Assembly: GCF_029637485.1 (NCBI RefSeq)
Contig: NZ_CP069128.1
Location: 744,001-808,000, forward strand
Reading direction: 5' to 3'
Source of the DNA: Sphingomonas sp. LHG3406-1
Lineage (GTDB): Bacteria > Pseudomonadota > Alphaproteobacteria > Sphingomonadales > Sphingomonadaceae
DNA length: 64,000 nt
The notes under the pieces are model-generated. The model was not told the origin of the DNA. It worked only from the letters and a program-made list of their open reading frames with translations, and made no database searches. The translations under genes were made by a program, and so were the position numbers. Shown in pieces: positions 46,648-54,252 of this stretch (positions are counted from its first letter, which is position 1; each line of letters opens with the position of its first letter).

Positions 46648-49221
46648 GTGTCAGGCTTCGGTACGAGAAGATCAGCAGCTGCGGAGGACCTCCTGGACTT
46701 ATTGCTACACGATGCTGCCGTCATTGCACGCTCCGATGCTGTCGAGAAGATCCTGCAGGCAGCCTGCAAGCTTACGGGTATGCGTTTCGCGGCGGTGGCA
46801 CGTGTTACCAAGCAGCGATGGCTTGCGTGCGCAGTTCAGGACGATCTCGACTTCGGCCTCAAGGTCGGTGACGAGCTAGAGCTGACCTCAACCCTTTGCT
46901 TCGAGGTCGGTGAGTGTGGCCGAACAATCGTCATTGACCACGTCGCCAAGGACCCGATCTACCGGGACCACCATACGCCGAAACAGTATGGCTTTCAGAG
47001 TTACATCTCGACTCCCATTCTTCGTCAGGACGAATTCTTTGGCACCCTTTGTGCGCTGGATCCCGAGCCCGCAAAGCCGAGCGATCCTGCAATCCGAGCC
47101 ACATTCGAGCTGTTTGCTGAGCTCATCGGCCGTCACCTCGACTCTGACGCAAAGCTCGATCGAACAACGGCCCTCATCGAGCTCAGCGATCGAAGCCGGG
47201 ATGTTGATGATCCTGCCGAACTTTCGTTCATCGCTGCCGAGGTGCTTGGACGCACGTTGGACGTTGATCGGTCTGGGTACGCGACGGTCGATGCCGAGCT
47301 CGAGACCGCCGTGGTCGAGCGCGATTGGACGGCCCCAGTTATTCAGAGCCTCGCTGGAACGCACCAGTTCCGCAGCTACGGAAGCTTCATCGATGATCTA
47401 AAGCGGGGCGAGGACGTCGTATTCGCCGATGCTGAGCTCGACCCAAGGACCGCAAAGCGTGGCGGACCGATGTCAAGCATTGCCGCCCGCGCGATCGTCA
47501 ACATTCCCATCATCGAGCAAGGTACGCTTGTTGCGCTGCTCTACCTCCACAGTGCGGCGCCGCGCCAATGGACCGAGACAGAACTGACCTTTGTGCGAGA
47601 AGTTGCCGAGCGCACGAGATCCGCCATCGAGCGTCGGCGCGCAGAGCGGGATCTGAAGCAATTAGCCGCGACGTTGGAAAGCCAGGTGATGGCGCGCACC
47701 GCCGAGATGCGCCGATACAACGACATCGTTGAAGCCACGGTTGCACCAATCTGTGCCTTCGATCGCGACCTGAAGCTGATCGCTTTTAATCGCGCTCATA
47801 ATGAGGAATTCAAACGCGTTAATGGCTTCGAGACCAAGCTCGGCGATGTCTTTCCCGATCTCTTCATCCCTGAGCAGCAGCCGGTCATGCGCGCTTTGAT
47901 GGAGCGGGCTCTCACCGGCGAGGTGTTCACCGTCACCGAAGAATTCGGTCGCCCGGAGCTCGGAACACCAATCTGGGAGATTACCTACACGCCCTTGCGA
48001 GATGAGAAAGGTGATGTGGCCGGCGCTTTCCACCATGCGATCGACATCTCGGAGCGGTTGGTTGCTGAAGCCAATCTGAAAAGTGCCCAGGAAGCCTTGC
48101 GCCAGAGCCAGAAGATGGAAGCCATGGGCAGCCTTACGGGTGGGGTGGCGCATGACTTCAACAACCTGCTGACGCCAATACTCGGCAGCCTTGATCTCCT
48201 GCATCGCAAGGGGGTCGGGAGTGAACGCGAACAGCGGTTGATTGATGGCGCCCTGCAGTCGGCTGAGCGAGCTAAGACCCTGGTTCAGCGCCTTCTGGCG
48301 TTCGCTCGACGCCAGCCGCTGCAAGCCAGTGCAGTGGACATCAAGGAGCTTGTCGAGAGCATGGGCGACTTGCTCTCGAGCACCACTGGGCCGCAAGTTC
48401 GTGTCGTGGTGGATGTGGCTGACGACCTTCCACCCGCCAAGGCAGACCCCAATCAGCTCGAAATGGCGCTGCTCAACCTTGGGGTGAATGCGCGTGATGC
48501 CATGCCAAGCGGCGGCACGCTGCGCATTGCCGCCAAGTTGGAAACACTTGGCGAGGCGAGGGCCGAGCTGAAAGCAGGCACGTACATCCAGCTGTCGGTA
48601 GCGGACGATGGCGCGGGCATGGACGAGCTCACTCTAGCCCGCGCTGTTGAACCATTCTTCTCTACAAAGGGGATCGGCAAAGGCACTGGCTTGGGACTCT
48701 CGATGGTGCATGGACTTGCCGCTCAGCTCGGCGGTGCCCTTACAGTCGAAAGTGAGCTTGGTTCGGGCACTGCAATCCGGCTCTGGTTGCCGACCAGCAA
48801 CGCGCCGGTCTTGAGGGGCGAGCCTTCTACGAGAGCCCCCTACCTCGATAGCTCCCAAGGTCTGGCCCTGCTCGTCGATGATGAAGATCACGTCCGTGCA
48901 AGTGTCGCTGATATGCTGTTGGACCTTGGCTTCCGGGTCAAAGAAGCGACTTCGGCGGAATCCGCATTGTCGCTGGTGAACAAAGGACTGCGTCCCGACA
49001 TCTTGATTACCGATCACCTAATGCCGGGGATGACCGGCTTTGATCTTGTTCAAGCCGTGCGCAGGGAGTTACCAGATCTGCCGGCCTTGGTTGTCTCTGG
49101 CTATGCGGAGGACGGCGGCATCGCTCCCGATCTACCCCGCCTGACCAAGCCATTCCGCAGTAGCGAGCTTGCGATGAAGCTTGGCGACCTTCTTCAGATG
49201 AACGCTGCAGCGGGTTGCTGA
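46648..49221 (+). CDS. GAF-GAF-PAS hybrid histidine kinase with receiver
   Basis: An 857-residue soluble sensor kinase. GTG 46648. Residues about 25-165: GAF (STLCFEVGECGRTIVIDHVAKDP, ILRQDEFFGTLCALD). About 175-330: second GAF. About 345-365: coiled coil. About 365-480: PAS (VEATVAPICAFDRDLKLIAFN). Kinase core: SLTGGVAHDFNNLLTPILGS, NLGVNARDAMPSGG, VADDGAGMD, GTGLGLSMVHGLAAQLGG. Receiver (745-850): VDDEDHVRAS, ITDHLMPGMTG, TKPFRSSEL. It lacks membrane helices, so it senses a cytoplasmic signal (GAF/PAS ligand or light; the second domain is not a clear phytochrome). No response-regulator partner is adjacent. It shares the kinase type with 32689-34698. Confidence 0.9.
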   Translation: MSGFGTRRSAAAEDLLDLLLHDAAVIARSDAVEKILQAACKLTGMRFAAVARVTKQRWLACAVQDDLDFGLKVGDELELTSTLCFEVGECGRTIVIDHVAKDPIYRDHHTPKQYGFQSYISTPILRQDEFFGTLCALDPEPAKPSDPAIRATFELFAELIGRHLDSDAKLDRTTALIELSDRSRDVDDPAELSFIAAEVLGRTLDVDRSGYATVDAELETAVVERDWTAPVIQSLAGTHQFRSYGSFIDDLKRGEDVVFADAELDPRTAKRGGPMSSIAARAIVNIPIIEQGTLVALLYLHSAAPRQWTETELTFVREVAERTRSAIERRRAERDLKQLAATLESQVMARTAEMRRYNDIVEATVAPICAFDRDLKLIAFNRAHNEEFKRVNGFETKLGDVFPDLFIPEQQPVMRALMERALTGEVFTVTEEFGRPELGTPIWEITYTPLRDEKGDVAGAFHHAIDISERLVAEANLKSAQEALRQSQKMEAMGSLTGGVAHDFNNLLTPILGSLDLLHRKGVGSEREQRLIDGALQSAERAKTLVQRLLAFARRQPLQASAVDIKELVESMGDLLSSTTGPQVRVVVDVADDLPPAKADPNQLEMALLNLGVNARDAMPSGGTLRIAAKLETLGEARAELKAGTYIQLSVADDGAGMDELTLARAVEPFFSTKGIGKGTGLGLSMVHGLAAQLGGALTVESELGSGTAIRLWLPTSNAPVLRGEPSTRAPYLDSSQGLALLVDDEDHVRASVADMLLDLGFRVKEATSAESALSLVNKGLRPDILITDHLMPGMTGFDLVQAVRRELPDLPALVVSGYAEDGGIAPDLPRLTKPFRSSELAMKLGDLLQMNAAAGC

Positions 49222-49292
49222 TTTGAGGGCAGCGGAATGGCGGCACGACCACCATCTGAGCCCTATCGTCTGAGAGTCAGGCCTGCCCTTCG

Positions 49293-49361
49293 TCCGCATG
49301 AACGAGCGTCCGCTATTCGCCGCTGCTCACCCGAAAGCCGCCGTTCCGCTTTCCACCACCA
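49293..49361. repeat. Imperfect direct repeat, right copy
   Basis: Matches 46511-46577. Starts TCCGCATGAACGAGCG, ends CACCCGAAAGCCGCCGTTCCGCTT. It lies in the 266-bp gap between the kinase stop and the end of the copper operon. Confidence 0.75.
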
Positions 49362-49487
49362 GCAGACAGATGGATCGTTGCCCGGCGGAGCGTCCGCATG
49401 TGGCCGAACGCAGACGGTCTGCTTCCCTTCAGTTCTTGGCCAATCACGGACCTTGGGCGAAGGATCACCTGCCCGCCCAAACCAAAA

Positions 49488-50228
49488 CTATCGAGTGCCC
49501 GCGCCCGAAGGAGTTCCCCTGGAAAACTTCAGCCATGTGAGATCGTGCCGCCACATCGTACGGAACAGCAGCCAAAAGCCTGTCACCGCCAACCATGCCA
49601 TAGCTATGCCAACGGTCACTATGAGCGGGTGGTTGAAGCTGGTGCGCTTGGCATAGTCCATGTTGTGGAGCATCCAGAAGAAGTCCCACCAGCGCCAAGT
49701 GTCATTCCTGCGTTCCAGGACCGCGCCGGTAGTGCCTGACACATAGTAACTGCTGTGTCGGTCGTCGCGGAATGCGACCTGCCAAATCGGTAATTGGTGT
49801 TCTCGAACAGCTAGCGTCAATTCGGTGAGCGGCGTCACATGGGCAACGACTGCGCGATCCGGATGAGCAGCGGCAGCAATTAGCTGAGCCTCGCGCTTCC
49901 CTATCTGGACTGGCAAGCCGGTAGCAGCGTTGAACAGGCGGACACCCGCGCTTGGGGAAGTCACCAGTAGGTGCTGGCCCCAAGGCAGCGGCTGGAGCGA
50001 CACCTTGGTTACATACTGGCCAGCAAGCGCCTGCTGGACCCGTGGCCACGCGACTGGCGTGGCTCGCAGCCCCGGCGTGCTCTGTCCGCCTCGCTTGCCC
50101 CCGGCGACCTCCTCCATGTTGAGCAACGCCATGGCAGTGCCACTGATTGCCCACAGCAGGAATTGAACGCCGATGATCAGGCCAACCCATCTATGGATGC
50201 GACGGAGCCAGATCGACTTGATGGTCAT
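49488..50228 (-). CDS. PepSY-associated membrane protein 2 (last gene of the copper operon)
   Basis: A 246-residue protein: MTIKSIWLRRIHRWVGLIIGVQFLLWAISGTAMALLN is the PepSY-TM helix 1 with conserved HRWVG. A periplasmic PepSY region follows (YYVSGTTGAVLERRNDTWRWWDFFWMLHNMDY, with HNMDY conserved), then a second helix (IVTVGIAMAWLAVTGFWLLF). Such proteins often contribute to metal or siderophore handling or membrane electron transfer. Its ATG overlaps the upstream PepSY stop by 4 nt. Confidence 0.85.
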   Translation of the reverse strand: MTIKSIWLRRIHRWVGLIIGVQFLLWAISGTAMALLNMEEVAGGKRGGQSTPGLRATPVAWPRVQQALAGQYVTKVSLQPLPWGQHLLVTSPSAGVRLFNAATGLPVQIGKREAQLIAAAAHPDRAVVAHVTPLTELTLAVREHQLPIWQVAFRDDRHSSYYVSGTTGAVLERRNDTWRWWDFFWMLHNMDYAKRTSFNHPLIVTVGIAMAWLAVTGFWLLFRTMWRHDLTWLKFSRGTPSGAGTR

Positions 50229-50929
50229 GCTCGTGCCGCTCCCTTCTTCTTTTTTCTCGGGAAGGCATAGAGCAGAAGCCAGGCACCTGAGAGGGCGAGC
50301 AGGACGGTGCCCCAGGTGAAAACACGCAGCACCAGGTTGTTGACGTTCTCGCGCTCATCATAGTCCATGATGTGCAGCATCCAGACGAAGTCGAAGATAC
50401 GCCAAAGCTCATGACGGCGTGAAACCAACTCGCCGGTCGTCGGCGAGAGGTAGAGCGTCGGCTTGTTCCAGTGCGCGAACTCCACGCGCCAGAGCGGCGG
50501 CTTCCGGCCCCTTATCTCGCCCGGAATGTCGGTGATCAGCCTCGCAGACGAGATTGGCTCGGGGCCGGTGTAGTATGAGCGGGCGAGCGCCCGGACCTGC
50601 TGCTCCATTGGATGGGCAACAGCCTCTCCGTTTCTAGCGTCGACAACTTGCTCACCAGCTTGACCGGTCACGACATAGACCGGTCGGCTATCGATCCACG
50701 CCAAACGGACATTCTCGGCACCGGAGGACGAAGCCAGGGCGATCGGATCTCTCAGCGTTGCCGCATCTACGCCCGGTGGCTGCTGATGGCGCACGAAGTG
50801 ATCGCCATGGATCGTGTCGATGTGGATCGAGGTCATGTAAAGGCCGCTGAGCGACCAAACGACCACTTGCAGGCCAAGGAAGAGGCCAAGCCACTTGTGA
50901 GTTTTTCGGGCAATCACATGGCTGCGCAT
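50225..50929 (-). CDS. PepSY-associated membrane protein 1
   Basis: A 234-residue protein, ATG 50929 (MRSHVIARKTHKWLGLFLG) chosen by homology to the following gene; the longer frame adds 33 Arg-rich residues. Helix 1 LFLGLQVVVWSLSGLYM, periplasmic TLYLSPTTGELVSRRHELWRIFDFVWMLHIMDYDERENVNN, helix 2 FTWGTVLLALSGAWLLLYA. It is paralogous to the next gene (both have WxxxDFxWMLHxMDY); a local duplication is likely. Located near the end of the copper operon. Confidence 0.83.
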   Translation of the reverse strand: MRSHVIARKTHKWLGLFLGLQVVVWSLSGLYMTSIHIDTIHGDHFVRHQQPPGVDAATLRDPIALASSSGAENVRLAWIDSRPVYVVTGQAGEQVVDARNGEAVAHPMEQQVRALARSYYTGPEPISSARLITDIPGEIRGRKPPLWRVEFAHWNKPTLYLSPTTGELVSRRHELWRIFDFVWMLHIMDYDERENVNNLVLRVFTWGTVLLALSGAWLLLYAFPRKKKKGAARA

Positions 50930-51054
50930 CAGTTGATGATCGCTCCCCCAGCGAGTTTGGTGGCGGGCCGGCAGGCCACTGCCGGCCCATTTCTTCTGAG
51001 GATGACGGAAGGGATAAGCTCGCGCCAATCGAGACCCATCACCTTCTCATCCGA

Positions 51055-51915
51055 TCAGCAGTGCCCTGCTGCGCGATGCTCCGGAGCGCAAGTCGATGCC
51101 GCAGGGGCAGGTTCGGCCTTTGCAGGAGGCGCGGCGCTTGCCTTCGGCTCGGCCGGACGGGCAGCTGTTGTGGCTTTCGGCTGAGCCTTCGGTTCGGCCT
51201 TAGCCGTATCTGCCGGTGCGGGTTCTGCCTTGGCCTGCGCAGCGGTCTTCGCTCCCGATTGCTGCATAGCGCTCTGCATCGGTTCGCCCCGCAGCATGGC
51301 TTCAACCATGGCGATTTCCTTCTGCTGATCCGCGCGAGTCTTCTGGATCTGGCTGCGAAGCGTGCCTGTCACTCCGTTCGCAAGAGCCACGTCCGACATC
51401 GCCACAGCACCCTTATGGTGCTCCAGCATCTTGCGCATGTAGGTCTGCGAGATATCCGCGCCCGAAGCCTCCATCATCTTCTGGTGCATGTCCATCATGG
51501 CAGGACGGTAGAGTTCGGCGCTGCGCTGGTCGGGCGCACCCTCCTGAACGAGTTTCTGGAGATCCTCGATCTCCTTACCCTGCTTGGCGATCGTCTCCCG
51601 CGCCATCTTTGCGACGTCGGCGGTGGGGTTTTGGTCCAGAACGATGCGGGACATGTCTACCGCGCCTTGATGGTGCACGATCATCTTCTTGAGCCAGTTT
51701 TGGCCGACGTCGCTGCCGACCGCAGCCATCATCTGCTCGTCCATGCGCATCTCGGCTTCCCCAAAGGGCCCGCTCATCTGCATGGAGTTGCCTGCTGCCA
51801 TGTTGGCATCCATCGAAGTCTCGTTGGCGGCGACCTGATTATCCGCCGTCGATCCGCATGCGGCCAACGCAGCCGTAGCCATCAGCAAAGCCGTGAAAGT
51901 CGTCACCTTGTTCAT
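51055..51915 (-). CDS. DUF305 tandem lipoprotein with C-terminal CAPEHRAAGHC motif
   Basis: A 286-residue lipoprotein (MNKVTTFTALLMATAALAACGSTADN, lipobox ALAAC). Two DUF305 ferritin-like four-helix halves: WLKKMIVHHQGAVDMSRIVL and YMRKMLEHHKGAVAMSDVAL (HHxGA metal-type motif), with Met-rich stretches (MDEQMMAAVG, MMDMHQKMMEA). Residues about 215-275 are an Ala/Pro/Lys linker. The protein ends exactly with CAPEHRAAGHC (276-286), the same motif repeated five times in CopB. Likely periplasmic metal-binding. It is third from the end of the copper operon. Confidence 0.85.
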   Translation of the reverse strand: MNKVTTFTALLMATAALAACGSTADNQVAANETSMDANMAAGNSMQMSGPFGEAEMRMDEQMMAAVGSDVGQNWLKKMIVHHQGAVDMSRIVLDQNPTADVAKMARETIAKQGKEIEDLQKLVQEGAPDQRSAELYRPAMMDMHQKMMEASGADISQTYMRKMLEHHKGAVAMSDVALANGVTGTLRSQIQKTRADQQKEIAMVEAMLRGEPMQSAMQQSGAKTAAQAKAEPAPADTAKAEPKAQPKATTAARPAEPKASAAPPAKAEPAPAASTCAPEHRAAGHC

Positions 51916-51966
51916 GTTCGTACTCCTCGAGAGCCGCCCCGCTCAAGTTTCGTAAGTCTCGGCCGA

Positions 51967-52512
51967 TCAGCCCTTCACTGATCGGTAGAGGCGAGTTTGG
52001 CCGTTCGCCCCGAAGGCGACGACGTCGAATGGCTCCTTCGTGCCATCCGGACTTTCCATGCCAGGTGACCCAGTGGGCATTCCTGCCACGGCGATCCCCT
52101 TGATGTCCGATGGACGTTCGCGAAGCAGCCTGTCGACATCCTCAGCGGGAACGTGACCTTCGATAACGTAGCCGCCAACGAGGCTGGTGTGGCAGGAAGC
52201 TAGGTCCGTCGGCACGCCATAGCGCTGCTTCACCGAAGCCATGTCTGGCCGATCCGTCACCCGCACATCGTATCCGGCCTGCCGGGCTCTCTCAGCCCAG
52301 AGCGAGCAGCAGCCGCAGTTCGGGTCTCGAAAGACGGTGATGCTTTCGGCTTTCGTCGGCGTAGCAGCTTGAGCTTGAGTGATTGTTGGCTCAGCCGTAG
52401 CTATCTTGTTGCTGGCGGGCTCGGAACTGCCGCAACCCGCAAGCGATGCACTCATCAGCAAGCAACAGGCGGCAACCTTCCATTGCCTATACGCTGAATG
52501 ACGGACTCCCAT
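51967..52512 (-). CDS. DUF411 lipoprotein (copper-binding type)
   Basis: A 181-residue lipoprotein (MGVRHSAYRQWKVAACCLLMSASLAGCG, lipobox SLAGC). The mature region has the DUF411 fold: ITVFRDPNCGCCSLWAERARQAG (C-x-C-C metal-site), then YGVPTDLASCHTSLVGGYVIEGHVPAEDV (conserved SCHT and EGHVP). DUF411 proteins are periplasmic copper-binding accessory factors of Cop/Cus loci. It follows the membrane DUF305 gene after 21 bp. Confidence 0.9.
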   Translation of the reverse strand: MGVRHSAYRQWKVAACCLLMSASLAGCGSSEPASNKIATAEPTITQAQAATPTKAESITVFRDPNCGCCSLWAERARQAGYDVRVTDRPDMASVKQRYGVPTDLASCHTSLVGGYVIEGHVPAEDVDRLLRERPSDIKGIAVAGMPTGSPGMESPDGTKEPFDVVAFGANGQTRLYRSVKG

Positions 52513-52533
52513 GACTTACCTCCGATGGCCAGC

Positions 52534-53025
52534 TTACATGCGCGCCATGATCTGTTTCATCTCGTCGATCTCACGCTGCTGAGCAGGAATGATCTCCTCG
52601 CATAGACGCTTGATCTCGGCGTCTCTGATCGTCGCCTCACGGCACATCAGGATCGCACCGGAGTGATGCGGGATCATCGAGCGCAGGAACTGCTTGTCGC
52701 CGACCAGCCATTGCTGACGCGTCGCCAAGAAGGACAGCACTAGAATGACGGCAAAGAGGGCGTGAAGCGCCATGTTCAGGCGCTTGTTCTTATACATGCC
52801 GCCCATCATGATGAGCATCAGCGAGCCCATCGGTGCCCACATCATCAAAGCCATGTAGAAGAAGTTCACGTTCTGGATGAACTCACCGAGTGAGTTGATC
52901 ATGGCGAACATGACGAAATACATGATGGCCAGGCTGATCGCGAGGTTCAGCGCGAGCAGCCAGTAGTGCCGTCGCATCATTGCGGGATCGTGCATTTCTC
53001 CATTGTGGTGCTGTGACTGCTGCAT
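52534..53025 (-). CDS. Membrane DUF305 protein
   Basis: A 163-residue inner-membrane protein. A short His/Met-rich N-terminus (MQQSQHHNGEMHDPAMMRRHYW) precedes three to four membrane helices rich in Met (MMWAPMGSLMLIMMGGMYK). A C-terminal DUF305 half has FLRSMIPHHSGAILMCREATIRD (HHSGA, Cys). Met density suggests copper contacts. It lies between the DUF2231 and DUF411 genes. Confidence 0.87.
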   Translation of the reverse strand: MQQSQHHNGEMHDPAMMRRHYWLLALNLAISLAIMYFVMFAMINSLGEFIQNVNFFYMALMMWAPMGSLMLIMMGGMYKNKRLNMALHALFAVILVLSFLATRQQWLVGDKQFLRSMIPHHSGAILMCREATIRDAEIKRLCEEIIPAQQREIDEMKQIMARM

Positions 53026-53036
53026 GTCCTAACTCC

Positions 53037-53759
53037 TCACCAGTTCAGGTGTGCGACCCCATGGATTAGCGACCCGCCGAACCAACCCTGGACAGCAATT
53101 GCGGCGGTCATCACTGAAAGCGAGAGGATCATTCCGGCACCCCGATCTTCCCACGGTCGACGCCAGGCCCAGAGTGCTAGCGCAAGGCCCCCGACCCCGA
53201 TCCCCGTTCCAAGCCAGCGATGTGCAAGCAACAGGGGATCCGGGTCGTTGAGCTCGAAGCCAGCATTCAACCAGCCAAGAAGCGCCGCAAAAGGCGCGAC
53301 GACTCCGCCGGCAATCACAAGGAACTGAACAGGCGTACTGAAAGCCGGACGGCGTTTTCCTACCACTGCCGTGAACAGGGCCGCCGGGAAGAAGGCGATC
53401 GGGAAATGCACGATGATCGAGTGAAAAGCGCCCAGCCAAGTCCGCACACGCTCAAGAAAGCTTAACTTCGAACGATCTGTGGGTGTCATCATCATCTCAC
53501 CCATGTTCTCGTGCATCTCGCCCGGCGTCATCTGAGCGGAAGAGGCTTGCTGCTGCGGCTGCGGCTGCGGCTGCATCTGAGCCGAAGCGGCTTGCTGCTG
53601 CTGCAGTCGCTGCTGCGCAGCCCATTGCGCCTGCCGCTGCTGCTTGTGGCCCTCATGAGCAGCGGCCGAGGCCGAGAGCACCACTAACGCAGCCCAAAGC
53701 AGCACAAAGCCGATGACCAGCTGACGCCAGACTGATCTGCCAGGTTGAGTGAGGGTCAT
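53037..53759 (-). CDS. DUF2231 membrane protein with Gln-rich N-terminal segment
   Basis: A 240-residue protein. ATG 53759 (MTLTQPGRSVWRQLVIGFVLLWAALVV) overlaps the upstream stop by 4 nt. Helix 1 acts as a signal anchor; residues about 35-90 are Gln/Ala-rich and disordered (AHEGHKQQRQAQWAAQQ..., MTPGEMHENMGEMMM). Then comes a DUF2231-like four-helix domain (FHSIIVHFPIAFFPAALFTAVVG with the HFP motif; LLAHRWLGTGIGVGGLAL), as in putative heme or electron-transfer membrane proteins. The Met/His-rich segment before the helices may bind copper. Confidence 0.83.
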   Translation of the reverse strand: MTLTQPGRSVWRQLVIGFVLLWAALVVLSASAAAHEGHKQQRQAQWAAQQRLQQQQAASAQMQPQPQPQQQASSAQMTPGEMHENMGEMMMTPTDRSKLSFLERVRTWLGAFHSIIVHFPIAFFPAALFTAVVGKRRPAFSTPVQFLVIAGGVVAPFAALLGWLNAGFELNDPDPLLLAHRWLGTGIGVGGLALALWAWRRPWEDRGAGMILSLSVMTAAIAVQGWFGGSLIHGVAHLNW

Positions 53760-54241
53760 TGCGTGCGTGGCTTTCGGCCCGAGTTGTGCATCATGACGAT
53801 CTTCCATCGACCATCGTCCTTGCGGAGGACGCTTGTCGCTACGCCGACGCGATCAACGGTTTCGCCGCCCTTGGTCTCGATGCGGTACTTGTAGGTCTCA
53901 ACCGCGTGGGCTGCCGCTGGTCCAAGCAGGTGAACATCCACCTTGTAGTCCGAGAAGCGGAATGACCTGAACTCGCGCAACTCGGGACCGAGGTGATGCG
54001 CGAGGTAGTTGACGTATGTACCCTCTACACCGCCGGTCTCGAAGATCGCAGAGTTCTTCATGAACAAGCGCTCGGTGTTGGACGCGTCAAGTTTCTCAAT
54101 CGCAGCCTTGTACTGCGCAAGAACGGTCTTGATTGCCGCGACTTCGGCGCGCTGGGCTGCGGCCGGCAGCGCTCGACTGGGTTGAGCAACCGCTGGGAAT
54201 GCAACGAGCAGCGCGACGCTGAGCAAAAATGCGTGCTTCAT
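53756..54241 (-). CDS. NTF2-like (DUF4440-type) periplasmic protein
   Basis: A 161-residue exported protein, MKHAFLLSVALLVAFPAVAQPSRALP (signal peptide cleaved near AVAQ). The mature part is an alpha+beta barrel of the SnoaL/NTF2 superfamily (TVLAQYKAAIEKLDASNTERLFMKNSAIFE, then WKIVMMHNSGRKP). In copper operons such proteins are uncharacterised and may bind a small ligand. It overlaps the DUF2231 start by 4 nt and follows copB after 12 bp. Confidence 0.82.
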   Translation of the reverse strand: MKHAFLLSVALLVAFPAVAQPSRALPAAAQRAEVAAIKTVLAQYKAAIEKLDASNTERLFMKNSAIFETGGVEGTYVNYLAHHLGPELREFRSFRFSDYKVDVHLLGPAAAHAVETYKYRIETKGGETVDRVGVATSVLRKDDGRWKIVMMHNSGRKPRTQ

Positions 54242-54252
54242 CTAGCCTCTCC

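Noticed and set aside
46419..46871. 150-residue rightward ORF overlapping the start of the hybrid kinase
   Set aside because: Out of frame with the kinase, runs through the direct repeat, and is Cys/Arg-rich without a family.
53520..53660. CTG/GCA-rich trinucleotide tract
   Set aside because: It encodes the Gln/Ala linker of the DUF2231 protein and is imperfect; no need for a separate repeat call.
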